Assembly (NCBI GenBank): GCA_001898505.1
Contig: MKTZ01000004.1
Span: 310,001 to 374,000, forward strand
Origin: Sphingobacteriales bacterium 50-39
GTDB lineage: Bacteria > Bacteroidota > Bacteroidia > Chitinophagales > Chitinophagaceae
DNA: 64,000 bases
Direction of reading: 5' to 3'
Shown: one piece after another, positions 51,847 to 60,344 of the stretch
How the letters are laid out: every line of letters begins with the position of its first letter
Position numbering within the stretch: the stretch's first letter is position 1
Made by a program: the position numbers and the translations under genes
The notes under the pieces: generated by a model
What the model was told of the DNA's origin: nothing
The model's database searches: none
Seen by the model: the letters and a program-made list of their open reading frames with translations, nothing else

Positions 51847-53424
51847 ATGAAACGAACATTTAACAAGACAAATAAGCATATGCGTACAAAATCGTTGCTT
51901 ACTGCCTGCGGCCTGCTATGGATACTTCTTTTTTCCGAAGGCTGCGGTAAGAACCTGGCCAGCATCAATGTAGATCCTAACTCGCCGCAGAGCGTGGAAA
52001 ACCCGCAACTGTTGATACCGTCCATTATCAAGAATGCCATGCGTAATTACTCCTATACCGCCGAATTTACGGCCAGTGTCTGCGGGGATTATTACGCCAA
52101 CCAATATACCAGCGGATTCGACGATGCCTGGACTCCCGGGCAGACCACGGGCAACTTCCTCTGGAATCTCTACGAACAGCTGAGGGATGTGGAAAACCTC
52201 CGCATTTTGAGCCATACAAAGGGCTTTAGCAATAATGAAGGCGTTGCGCTGGTGCTGAAAGCCTGGATGTTCCAGGTGTTGACCGATAATTTCGGGGATA
52301 TTCCTTTTAGCGAAGCATTGGCGGGCAAGACCAGCGGAAATTTTGCGCCTAAGTTCGACAGCCAGAAAGATGTCTATGTCGGATTGCTGGACATGTTAAA
52401 GACGGCCAATACCTTGCTGTCGTCAGGGAAAGACCCTATCAATTCGGATATTCTCATGGGAGGAAGCGCCTTGCTCTGGAGAGAGTTTGCCAACGGTCTC
52501 AGTCTGCGGCTGCTGATGCGTATGTCCTCCACCACCGGATCAGGTATCGACATCGCGGCAGAAATGAGCAAGATAGCGGGCGACCCGGCAACCTATCCTT
52601 TGTTCACTTCTTATGCCGACCAGGCTGCCCTCAGCTTTCTGAATGAGCTGAACAACGAATTTCCCGCCTATCACAACAACCCCATCGGGGATTATCATCT
52701 GAGCACTACCTTTGAAACGAACCTGAAGAACCTCAACGACCCCCGCATTGCCTATTATGCCACCCGGACTCCTGCCAGCATTGCTTCCGGAACTCCTGCT
52801 TTCGGCGGGGTGCCCAATTGCATCGGCACCTCCGAGTCGTCCTATAACGGGGGCACGGCCAACCAGTCACAGGTTGCTCCCGTACTTCAGCCTCTGGCCA
52901 ATTCCGCCGGCCTTCCTGCTTCTCCGACGGCTGCACAGGGCATGATACTCACGTATTCGGAAGTGCAATTCATCTTAGCCGAAGCCAGGGAGCGGGGGCT
53001 GATCACCGTGGGCGTTGCCGATTCATTCTATTACCGCGGCATCAGGGACCAGTTTGCCTATTTGCAAAGCCGCCTGGCCATCGCGGGTTTTGCTTATCCC
53101 CAGCCCTCGGATATAGCCCCTGCATCTTCCTATTACCAGCAGGCAGGCGTAGCGTACACCGGTACTACGGACCAAAAACTGTATATGATACGTCTTCAGA
53201 AATGGTTTGCCTTGTTCTACAATGGATTTGAAGGATGGTCAGAATGGAGAAGGACCGGCGTCCCGAAAGAGACAAAGACCGGACCCAATAGCGCGATCTC
53301 CGAATGGCCCCGCCGCACAAGATACCCGCTGTCGGAACAGACGATCAATTCGGATAATTACAAGACAGCCGTACAGGCCATGGGCGCCGATGATCTTATC
53401 ACGCGGGTGTGGTGGAATAAATAA
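51847..53424 (+). CDS. SusD-like nutrient-binding lipoprotein
   Basis: This 525-residue protein has lipobox FSEGCGKN near residue 33 (an in-frame ATG at 51880 gives a more compact signal). It is of the SusD_2 type: NVDPNSPQSVENPQLLIPSI, TGNFLWNLYEQLRDVENL, LVLKAWMFQVLTDNFGDIPFSEAL and the closing EGWSEWRRTGVP. It pairs with the preceding SusC as the surface glycan-binding lid. An intrinsic terminator follows, so the glycosidase genes beyond use another promoter. Confidence 0.94.
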   Translation: MKRTFNKTNKHMRTKSLLTACGLLWILLFSEGCGKNLASINVDPNSPQSVENPQLLIPSIIKNAMRNYSYTAEFTASVCGDYYANQYTSGFDDAWTPGQTTGNFLWNLYEQLRDVENLRILSHTKGFSNNEGVALVLKAWMFQVLTDNFGDIPFSEALAGKTSGNFAPKFDSQKDVYVGLLDMLKTANTLLSSGKDPINSDILMGGSALLWREFANGLSLRLLMRMSSTTGSGIDIAAEMSKIAGDPATYPLFTSYADQAALSFLNELNNEFPAYHNNPIGDYHLSTTFETNLKNLNDPRIAYYATRTPASIASGTPAFGGVPNCIGTSESSYNGGTANQSQVAPVLQPLANSAGLPASPTAAQGMILTYSEVQFILAEARERGLITVGVADSFYYRGIRDQFAYLQSRLAIAGFAYPQPSDIAPASSYYQQAGVAYTGTTDQKLYMIRLQKWFALFYNGFEGWSEWRRTGVPKETKTGPNSAISEWPRRTRYPLSEQTINSDNYKTAVQAMGADDLITRVWWNK

Positions 53425-53458
53425 GAAACGATCCTGTCGCCCCCAACCTATAAACCCC

Positions 53459-53490
53459 GGCGTCTTCCCATTAGCGGGAGACGCCTTTTT
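53459..53490 (+). terminator. Rho-independent terminator after SusD
   Basis: GGCGTC and following bases (from 53459) pair with GGGAGACGCC (53476-53485), with one bulged T, over a loop ATTAGC. A run of five T follows at 53486-53490. This should end most transcripts of the SusC/D genes. Confidence 0.85.
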
Positions 53491-53491
53491 G

Positions 53492-53522
53492 TTGCCTCAA
53501 ACTGTAAAAACGCTTACCTTTC
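53492..53522 (+). promoter_or_regulatory. Candidate promoter of the GH29-GH2 operon
   Basis: TTG at 53492-53494 and TACCTTTC at 53515-53522 are separated by 20 bases, close to the -33/-7 consensus. The -7 box ends only four bases before the ATG at 53527. If used, the transcript would be leaderless or nearly so. It lies directly after the terminator. Confidence 0.4.
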
Positions 53523-53526
53523 CCCT

Positions 53527-55692
53527 ATGAGAAACTACCTGCTTGTATGCATCTTTTTTTTCATGAATGCCCTTCTGCACGCGCAAACCTGGCAGGCCAA
53601 CTGGGGATCGCTGGATCAGCGTCCTGTGCCGCAATGGTTCAGGGATGCCAAGTTTGGCATATTTATCCATTGGGGAGTATATTCCGTACCCGGGTGGAGC
53701 AGCAAAGGACAATATGCGGAATGGTATCAGCAAGGGTTGAACAGCGGCGACAGCGCCCGTATCCGATACCATAAAAAGAAATTTGGGGACCTTACGTATT
53801 ATCAATTGGCGGACCGGTTCAAGGCAGAGCTATACAACCCGGATGAATGGGCCCATATCATCGAACAGTCGGGCGCGAAATATGTCGTCCTCACTTCCAA
53901 GCATCATGACGGGTGGGCCAACTGGCCCAGCGCGCTGACGGCAACGACCTGGAGCATGCCCTGGAATGCAGGTGTGGCGGGACCGCACCGGGATCTGTTA
54001 GGCGACCTTTTTACGGCCCTGCGGAAGACTTCCGTGCATCCGGGGATGTATTATTCTCTTTATGAGTGGTTCAATCCCCTCTACAAGAAGGACAGGCGGG
54101 CCTATGTGTCGGACTATATGTGGCCGCAGATGAAGGAGCTGATCAATACCTATCGTCCTGATGTCTTTTGGACGGATGGGGAGTGGGATGGCCCCGACAC
54201 GTTGTGGAGGTCCACACAATTCCTGGCATGGCTGTACAATGAAAGCCCTGTGAAGGACAGGGTCGTCACCTACGACCGCTGGGGCGCCGGCATCCGGTTC
54301 CACCACGGCGCGGTATATACGCCCGAATATCAGCCTAATGCGGATTTCGAGGACCATGCGTGGGAGGAGAGCCGCGGAATGGGTTTCTCCTATGGATATA
54401 ACAGGGGGGAAGATTCCTGGGATTATAATTCGACGCAGTCGCTGGTGCTGCAGCTGATCGACAAGGTCAGCCGGGGTGGTAATTTCCTGCTGGACATCGG
54501 ACCGGACGAGCATGGCAAGATACCCCCGATCATGGAGGAGCGTTTGTTGCAGATTGGGGATTGGATGAAGATCAACAGCGAGGCGATCTATAATACCGTC
54601 CGCTGGCGGGAGCCATCTCAATGGAGCGCGGGACGACAGGATTATACGCCCAATAACGGGGGTGGTGATCTTCTGTTGAAGCTGACCGTTGACCCTGATC
54701 CGGGCTATGCCGTAAAAGAGTGTTTTTATACGTACAATGCGTCACACAATGATCTGTACGTGCTGCTGCCCAAGTGGCCGGCTGTTGGCCCGACCGGTAC
54801 AGCCACTTTTACCATACATGACCTGGCGCCCGCGGCCGGCACGCGGATAGAGCTGTTGGAGACACATCAGCCCCTAAGCTGGCATCAGCAGGGAGGTGAT
54901 TGCATCATCGAGCTGCCTGTCTATGATCCTTCCAAAATGAAGAGCAGCTATGCCTATGTCATCAAGCTGTTCAATACCGGGGCTTTTGCGCCGCGTCCGG
55001 CCGTCACCATAGACTATCCCAACAAGGCTATACACCCCCTGGTCACCGTACAGCCCCGCACCGATACAAAATATTTTTATACACTGGATGGTACATTTCC
55101 CACGGAAAGCTCCTCTTTATACACGGAACCGTTTGCCGTGAGTAAGACCGCAACGGTGATGGTGCGGGGATTCAAATCCGGAGGGCTGCCCGGCGCCGTG
55201 GCAACACTGCCGCTGCAGGTTTTCGACTGGATGCCTGCCATCCGACCCCGAAAGGTAATGCCCGGCTTGCATTATACGGCCTATGAAGGGCCTGATGGGG
55301 GGCTGCACTCGATAAAGCAGCTGTTTGATCTAAAGCCCGTAGGCAATGGGACAGCCGTTGCGATCGACAGGGCGCGGATGCCGCGGAAGGAGCAGGCGGG
55401 ATTGATATTCTATGGCTATCTGAAAGTGCCGGCGGACGGGATCTATACGTTGTATCTTGCTTCCGATGATGGCAGCGGACTGTGGATAGACGGACAGGCC
55501 GTCATCGATAACGACGGAGCCCATGCCTCCGATGACCGTTCCATCCGGATGCCGCTGAAAAAAGGGTTTCACTCATTGCTTCTGGCTTATTTCAATGGCG
55601 CGGGTGAGGCCGACCTTTCGTTGCAATACAGCCTGGAGGGCGGGAAAAAGGCCCCGGTACCCAATGAATTTTTCTTTCAACTTGTAAAGTAA
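53527..55692 (+). CDS. Alpha-L-fucosidase, GH29, with C-terminal PA14-like module
   Basis: This 721-residue exported enzyme has the GH29 barrel: WFRDAKFGIFIHWGVYSVPG, YVVLTSKHHDGWANW and nucleophile D217 in DVFWTDGEW. A beta-sandwich follows, then a chitobiase-C-like domain (YFYTLDGTFPTESSSLY) and a C-terminal PA14-like module (GYLKVPADGIYTLYLASDDG, SGLWIDGQAVIDNDG). It should remove terminal L-fucose from glycans, with PA14 helping binding. The GH2 gene follows after 7 bases, so both enzymes act on the same substrate, perhaps fucosylated and galactosylated plant or host glycan. That substrate is inferred. Confidence 0.95.
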   Translation: MRNYLLVCIFFFMNALLHAQTWQANWGSLDQRPVPQWFRDAKFGIFIHWGVYSVPGWSSKGQYAEWYQQGLNSGDSARIRYHKKKFGDLTYYQLADRFKAELYNPDEWAHIIEQSGAKYVVLTSKHHDGWANWPSALTATTWSMPWNAGVAGPHRDLLGDLFTALRKTSVHPGMYYSLYEWFNPLYKKDRRAYVSDYMWPQMKELINTYRPDVFWTDGEWDGPDTLWRSTQFLAWLYNESPVKDRVVTYDRWGAGIRFHHGAVYTPEYQPNADFEDHAWEESRGMGFSYGYNRGEDSWDYNSTQSLVLQLIDKVSRGGNFLLDIGPDEHGKIPPIMEERLLQIGDWMKINSEAIYNTVRWREPSQWSAGRQDYTPNNGGGDLLLKLTVDPDPGYAVKECFYTYNASHNDLYVLLPKWPAVGPTGTATFTIHDLAPAAGTRIELLETHQPLSWHQQGGDCIIELPVYDPSKMKSSYAYVIKLFNTGAFAPRPAVTIDYPNKAIHPLVTVQPRTDTKYFYTLDGTFPTESSSLYTEPFAVSKTATVMVRGFKSGGLPGAVATLPLQVFDWMPAIRPRKVMPGLHYTAYEGPDGGLHSIKQLFDLKPVGNGTAVAIDRARMPRKEQAGLIFYGYLKVPADGIYTLYLASDDGSGLWIDGQAVIDNDGAHASDDRSIRMPLKKGFHSLLLAYFNGAGEADLSLQYSLEGGKKAPVPNEFFFQLVK

Positions 55693-55699
55693 TCTATCG

Positions 55700-58141
55700 A
55701 TGCGTTTTCTTTCTTTCATTCTCCTGCTGGGGATCATCCTTCTGCTGGGGATCACCGGCACAGCATTTTCGCAGTCTGTACGCGAGCACCGCAATTTCGA
55801 CGAAGGCTGGAGATTTCATTTGGGGCATGCTTCGGACCCGTACAGAGATTTTAATTACGGTATAGCCAATATACTGGCCAAGACGGGCGATCCCGGCCAT
55901 AATACTGCCATTAACATGGACTTTGACGACAAGGGCTGGGCTTCCGTTCAGCTGCCGCATGACTGGGTCGTGGGGCTTCCCTTCGAGCATGTATCCAACG
56001 GGGATGTGGATGCGCATGGTTATCATGCCGTGGGTGGTCTTTTTCCCGAGAACAGCATCGGGTGGTATCGCAAGACCTTCACTATCGACAGGGCCGACTC
56101 CGGCCGGCGGTTTGTCATCCAGTTCGACGGTATCTTCCGGGATAGCAAGGTCTGGATCAACAACTGTTATTTAGGAAGCCATTTCAGCGGCTACTCCGGG
56201 TCATCGTATGATATCACCGACTTTATAAGATTCAATGGGAAGAATACCATCGTGGTACGTGCCGACGCCAGTCAGTATGAGGGCTGGTTCTATGAGGGGG
56301 CTGGTATCTATCGTCATACCTGGCTGAATGTATTCGACGACCTGCATATTGCGCAGGATGGGGGTGTGTATGTCCGGACTGCCTCTGCGGGGGACAAGAC
56401 TACCGTCACTGTCACGACGCGGGTAGAGAACAGGGGGTTGGGAGCTACTGCCGCCACTGTCAGCGCATATATCACCGACAGGGCCGGTAAAGAGCTGGCC
56501 CGGACAAAGGAGCAATCGCTGAGCCTGGCTATCAACGGCATCGGGTCAGTGACCGACGCACTGGAGCTGTCCGCGCCGCAGCTATGGTCATTGGACAACC
56601 CTTATCTCTACCGGCTCGTGGCCGTCGTACACGATGCTTCGGGTAAGGTGGTGGATCAGCAGACTGTAAAGTTCGGCGTACGCACCATCACGGTGGACAA
56701 GGACAAGGGGCTTTTTCTAAACGGCAAACCCGTGAAAATACAGGGTGCCTGCTGTCACCAGGATCATGCGGGGGTGGGCAGCGCATTGCCGGACTATTTA
56801 CAATATTACCGGATACAATTGTTGAAAGAGATGGGCGTGAATGGTTATCGAACGAGTCATAACCCTCCAACTCCCGAGTTGCTGGACGCCTGTGACAGCC
56901 TGGGTATGCTGGTGCTGGATGAGACACGGCTGCTGAATAGTGGGTCCGAATATGGCGCTGAATGGGAAAAGCTGATCCTGCGGGACAGGAATCATCCTTC
57001 CGTCTTCATGTGGTCCATTGGTAATGAAGAATGGATGATCCAGGAATCCAACTGGGGTAAGCGCATCGCGCAGAACCAGGTGCTGAAACAACAGGAGCTG
57101 GACCCTTCGCGTACATCGACCTACGCCGCCAATGTGGGAAATACATGGCATGGGGTCAATGAAGTAATACCTGTCCGGGGTTTCAATTATAATTTGTTTG
57201 GTCTCGATGGCTATCGCAAGGAGCATCCTGACCAGCCGATCATGGGTACAGAAGTAGCGAGCACTGTCAGCACGCGAGGCATCTATTACAAGGACACCGT
57301 CAACGCCTATGTGCCGGATTATGATAGCGTGGCGCCACCTTGGGCCAGCACCGCCGAGTATTGGTGGAAGATCGCTGCCGATAGGGAATGGTTCATGGGC
57401 GGATTTGCTTGGACTGGTTTCGACTACCGGGGCGAGCCTACGCCGTACGCCTGGCCGGATATCAATTCTCATTTTGGCATTATGGATATGTGCGGATTTC
57501 CAAAAACCGTATATTACTATTATCAATCCTGGTGGACGGACAAGGATGTGCTGCATATTGCGCCGCATTGGAACTGGAAGGGTAAAGAAGGGCAGCCCAT
57601 ACCGGTGTGGGTCCACAGCAATGCTGATAACGTAGAGCTGCTGCTGAATGGGAAGAGCCTTGGGAAAAAGGACATGCCGCGAAACGGACATTTGGAGTGG
57701 ATGGTGAATTATGCTCCTGGTAAATTAGAAGCTATTGCTTATAAGAAAGGAAAGAAACTGACTGCCGTGGTACAGACTACGGGAGAAGCGAATCGTATTA
57801 TTGTTAGGGCTGCCAAGGGCAGCCTCACCCTGGATGGCAAGGATGCCACTGTATTCAATATCACCGTGGTGGACAAGCAGGGGCTGGAAGTGCCGGATGC
57901 GTCCAACCTGCTTCATTTCTCACTTACGGGCAGCGCCCATATCGTTGGCGTAGGCAATGGCGATCCCAGCAGTCATGAGCCCGATAAGTTTGCCGCCCGG
58001 GACTGGCAGCGGAAGCTGTTCAGCGGCAAATGCCAGGTCATTATACAGTCGGATGCGGTGAGGTCACCGGGTGATGTTCTTTTCCGGGCAGAAAGCGAGG
58101 GGCTTGTTTCGGGGACTTCGACAGTGCATGGGGTCTTGTAG
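55700..58141 (+). CDS. Beta-galactosidase-like glycoside hydrolase family 2 (DUF4982)
   Basis: This 813-residue exported enzyme has the GH2 sugar-binding domain (VQLPHDWVVGLPFEH, SIGWYRKTF), an immunoglobulin-like domain and a TIM barrel. The acid/base is E443 in MWSIGNEEW and the nucleophile E518 in IMGTEVAS. A DUF4982 domain (VWVHSNADNVELLLNGKSLG) and an Invasin/Big-like end follow. It probably cleaves terminal beta-galactose. Length is typical of Bacteroidota family members. It is co-transcribed with the fucosidase upstream. Confidence 0.95.
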   Translation: MRFLSFILLLGIILLLGITGTAFSQSVREHRNFDEGWRFHLGHASDPYRDFNYGIANILAKTGDPGHNTAINMDFDDKGWASVQLPHDWVVGLPFEHVSNGDVDAHGYHAVGGLFPENSIGWYRKTFTIDRADSGRRFVIQFDGIFRDSKVWINNCYLGSHFSGYSGSSYDITDFIRFNGKNTIVVRADASQYEGWFYEGAGIYRHTWLNVFDDLHIAQDGGVYVRTASAGDKTTVTVTTRVENRGLGATAATVSAYITDRAGKELARTKEQSLSLAINGIGSVTDALELSAPQLWSLDNPYLYRLVAVVHDASGKVVDQQTVKFGVRTITVDKDKGLFLNGKPVKIQGACCHQDHAGVGSALPDYLQYYRIQLLKEMGVNGYRTSHNPPTPELLDACDSLGMLVLDETRLLNSGSEYGAEWEKLILRDRNHPSVFMWSIGNEEWMIQESNWGKRIAQNQVLKQQELDPSRTSTYAANVGNTWHGVNEVIPVRGFNYNLFGLDGYRKEHPDQPIMGTEVASTVSTRGIYYKDTVNAYVPDYDSVAPPWASTAEYWWKIAADREWFMGGFAWTGFDYRGEPTPYAWPDINSHFGIMDMCGFPKTVYYYYQSWWTDKDVLHIAPHWNWKGKEGQPIPVWVHSNADNVELLLNGKSLGKKDMPRNGHLEWMVNYAPGKLEAIAYKKGKKLTAVVQTTGEANRIIVRAAKGSLTLDGKDATVFNITVVDKQGLEVPDASNLLHFSLTGSAHIVGVGNGDPSSHEPDKFAARDWQRKLFSGKCQVIIQSDAVRSPGDVLFRAESEGLVSGTSTVHGVL

Positions 58142-58151
58142 ACAGGATATG

Positions 58152-58682
58152 TTAGATGGGCGCGGCTGGGTTCTGCATCCTGATGAGGGAAAAGTGCAGC
58201 GTGGAACTAGCGACTGCACCAGCCAGGCTGTTCAATTCCGGTGTAAACCGCAGCTCGACGTTCCTTTTTAGCAATTCTTCCATCACATTGTATATGGGGC
58301 GTACCGAAAGGGGAGTGACGGGCTTATAGGAGATATAGTAGCCGGCATTCCTGTCAAACAGCGAGAATGTCTCCATGGGGAATTCATAGCTATAGAGTAT
58401 GGCGCGTTGTATCTCATGCAGCCAGCCCGATTCCACCGTAATGATATATTTGGCGGCGCTGAACCCGAAGAACCTTGTCTTGTCGTCTGAAGATGTTCCC
58501 CGGCCTGCGTAATAGGTTATGCGTGGGCAATCTCTTGGCAACAGGTAATTGTGCAGCAATGTATCTGTAATGGCGAAGACGACATTGCGCCTTATGATGC
58601 CCGAATAGAAATGGGCGGGTCTGGGTTCGAATGTGCCGATCCTGGGCTGATCGCTGATGTGATACAATTTATTAGGCCTCAT
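58152..58682 (-). CDS. DUF6886-like protein
   Basis: The ATG at 58682 begins MRPNKLYHISDQPRIGTFEP, giving 176 residues. Conserved features are the LYHISDQP start, NYLLPRDCPRITYYAG and ETFSLFDRNAGYYISYKP. It resembles DUF6886, which has no known function. The N-terminal Y-H-I-S pattern faintly recalls ADP-ribosyltransferase folds, but no complete catalytic triad is seen and this should not be relied on. It follows the minus-strand SusC/SusD genes beyond a strong hairpin, so it is probably separate from that operon. Confidence 0.72.
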   Translation of the reverse strand: MRPNKLYHISDQPRIGTFEPRPAHFYSGIIRRNVVFAITDTLLHNYLLPRDCPRITYYAGRGTSSDDKTRFFGFSAAKYIITVESGWLHEIQRAILYSYEFPMETFSLFDRNAGYYISYKPVTPLSVRPIYNVMEELLKRNVELRFTPELNSLAGAVASSTLHFSLIRMQNPAAPI

Positions 58683-58700
58683 GCAGTAGATACAGTAGAT

Positions 58701-58730
58701 ATGGCAAACGGGCTCAAGCCCGTTTGCCAT
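58701..58730 (-). terminator. Perfect 14-base-pair hairpin after minus-strand SusD
   Basis: The arms 58701-58714 and 58717-58730 are perfectly complementary with a two-base CA spacer between them. It starts nine bases after the SusD stop on the minus strand, where a terminator is expected. It could also stop read-through toward the DUF6886-like gene. Confidence 0.75.
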
Positions 58731-58739
58731 TAGTTTAAT

Positions 58740-60326
58740 TTATTTAAGCAGCCACATTTTTGCGTTCACGTCATCTGTACCTCCGAACTGGGAGGTGATG
58801 GCCGTATTGTAGTTACTGCCGTTGTACGCGATCTCGTCCTGTGGGTATTGCCAGCGCAGAGGGATCTGGTTATTGGGTGTGCCGATGCCTACGCCGCCCT
58901 GACTGAAGGCCGGGATGCCCGTCCGGCGCCAGTTATAAAAGGATTCATACCCGGAGTTCATAAAGAATGCCACATATTTCTGGGTTAGTATCTGGGTCAG
59001 CCCATTGGCGGGGTTGTAAACAACATTGGGATTGGCTAAAAATCCATTGATGTCCACCGTCGCTGTACCCAGAACTTTTGATCCGTCTACATTGCTGATC
59101 GTCACCGTCTGGCCCTGGGTCAGGCCGTAGACTTTCATGGAGGCATTGATGCCATTCAGATACCATACAGCCGGATCGACGCCCGTAATCCAGCCTCTGT
59201 AAGCTGCTTCGGCGATGTTGAAACACATTTCCGGGTACCCGACCACGATATAGGGTTCGGCATTGGCGCCGGATGCGGATGACATATACCGGGTATAGCT
59301 TAGGTTGGAGTACTTGCCGTCGGCAGAGAAATTGGACATAAGCCCCTGGGATTTACTGATGTCTTCCCCGACATAAGCGGTGAAGTCGCTGGCCTGTTTA
59401 CCGCCGGTGATCTGCGCGGGTGCAGGTATTGTCAATGTATATACCCGGGGGTCACTATAGGCCGCCGTCACATTAAAGAACACCTGGGCGATGTTTTCAC
59501 AGTTGTTGTACGGTGCGTAGCCTGAGCGATTGGGAGGATACAGGGTTGTAGCCGTATAGCGATACACCATATTGTCGCTGTTGGAGGTCATAATGGGGTA
59601 GGTGGCAGGATTGCTGATGATGTTCGCAAACTGGGTTTTGATATTCAGGTCCGCGTTGTCGTCCGCCCTTTTGCTAAGGCTGATCAATACCCGCAGCTTG
59701 TACGTGTTGATCAGTTTCTGCCATTGCAGGTATGTCAGGCCGTAAATGTCTCCGACAGCGTCCACCAGTTTGCCTGAATTGCCGGCGGCTGCTACCAGGG
59801 TGCCCATCAATGTGTTGGCGGTATCCAGCAGCGCCAGGCAGTTTTTGTAGACGTCATGCTGTTTGTCGTACACCGGGGTGAGACTGCCGGTGCCTGCCTG
59901 GGACATGGGTATATCTCCCACCCGCTGTGTCAGCCAGATAAAGGCATAAGCTTTATAGAATTTGCTCAATGCAAAATAGACATTGGTGGTGTTGCCATAT
60001 TGTTTCAGCGCCTGCTCTTCGAGCTTGTTGCAATACCGGATGACGTCATAGGTGTGGTTGGTATTGGACCAGTTGTAAGAATTGGACCCGAAATAGTAGG
60101 CGTAATTGGAGACGATGTTCTGGTTATACTTGTACACCTGGGATATGATGGGCTCTTCCTCCCGCATCGTGTTGGCGGTGATGTGATTGAGGATGAGCGA
60201 CACAGGGACCGTGGAGTTTTCCGGCGCCACATTGGGATTGGACAGCAGATCGCCCTTCTGGCAGCTGCTGGCTCCCATTAGGATGACCGATAAAACTATA
60301 AAGAGATTTCTATATGTTGTTCTCAT
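58740..60326 (-). CDS. SusD-like nutrient-binding lipoprotein
   Basis: This 528-residue lipoprotein has lipobox LMGASSCQKG (cysteine near residue 22). It is of the SusD_2 type: LLSNPNVAPENSTVPVSLIL, YFALSKFYKAYAFIWLTQRV, GDIPMSQA and a terminal SGYESFYNWRRTGIPAF. It is encoded 18 bases after the SusC gene at 60345 and forms its surface partner. No glycosidase lies in this operon within the window, so the ligand cannot be inferred. Confidence 0.94.
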   Translation of the reverse strand: MRTTYRNLFIVLSVILMGASSCQKGDLLSNPNVAPENSTVPVSLILNHITANTMREEEPIISQVYKYNQNIVSNYAYYFGSNSYNWSNTNHTYDVIRYCNKLEEQALKQYGNTTNVYFALSKFYKAYAFIWLTQRVGDIPMSQAGTGSLTPVYDKQHDVYKNCLALLDTANTLMGTLVAAAGNSGKLVDAVGDIYGLTYLQWQKLINTYKLRVLISLSKRADDNADLNIKTQFANIISNPATYPIMTSNSDNMVYRYTATTLYPPNRSGYAPYNNCENIAQVFFNVTAAYSDPRVYTLTIPAPAQITGGKQASDFTAYVGEDISKSQGLMSNFSADGKYSNLSYTRYMSSASGANAEPYIVVGYPEMCFNIAEAAYRGWITGVDPAVWYLNGINASMKVYGLTQGQTVTISNVDGSKVLGTATVDINGFLANPNVVYNPANGLTQILTQKYVAFFMNSGYESFYNWRRTGIPAFSQGGVGIGTPNNQIPLRWQYPQDEIAYNGSNYNTAITSQFGGTDDVNAKMWLLK

Positions 60327-60344
60327 ATAATTCGATTTTTTTTA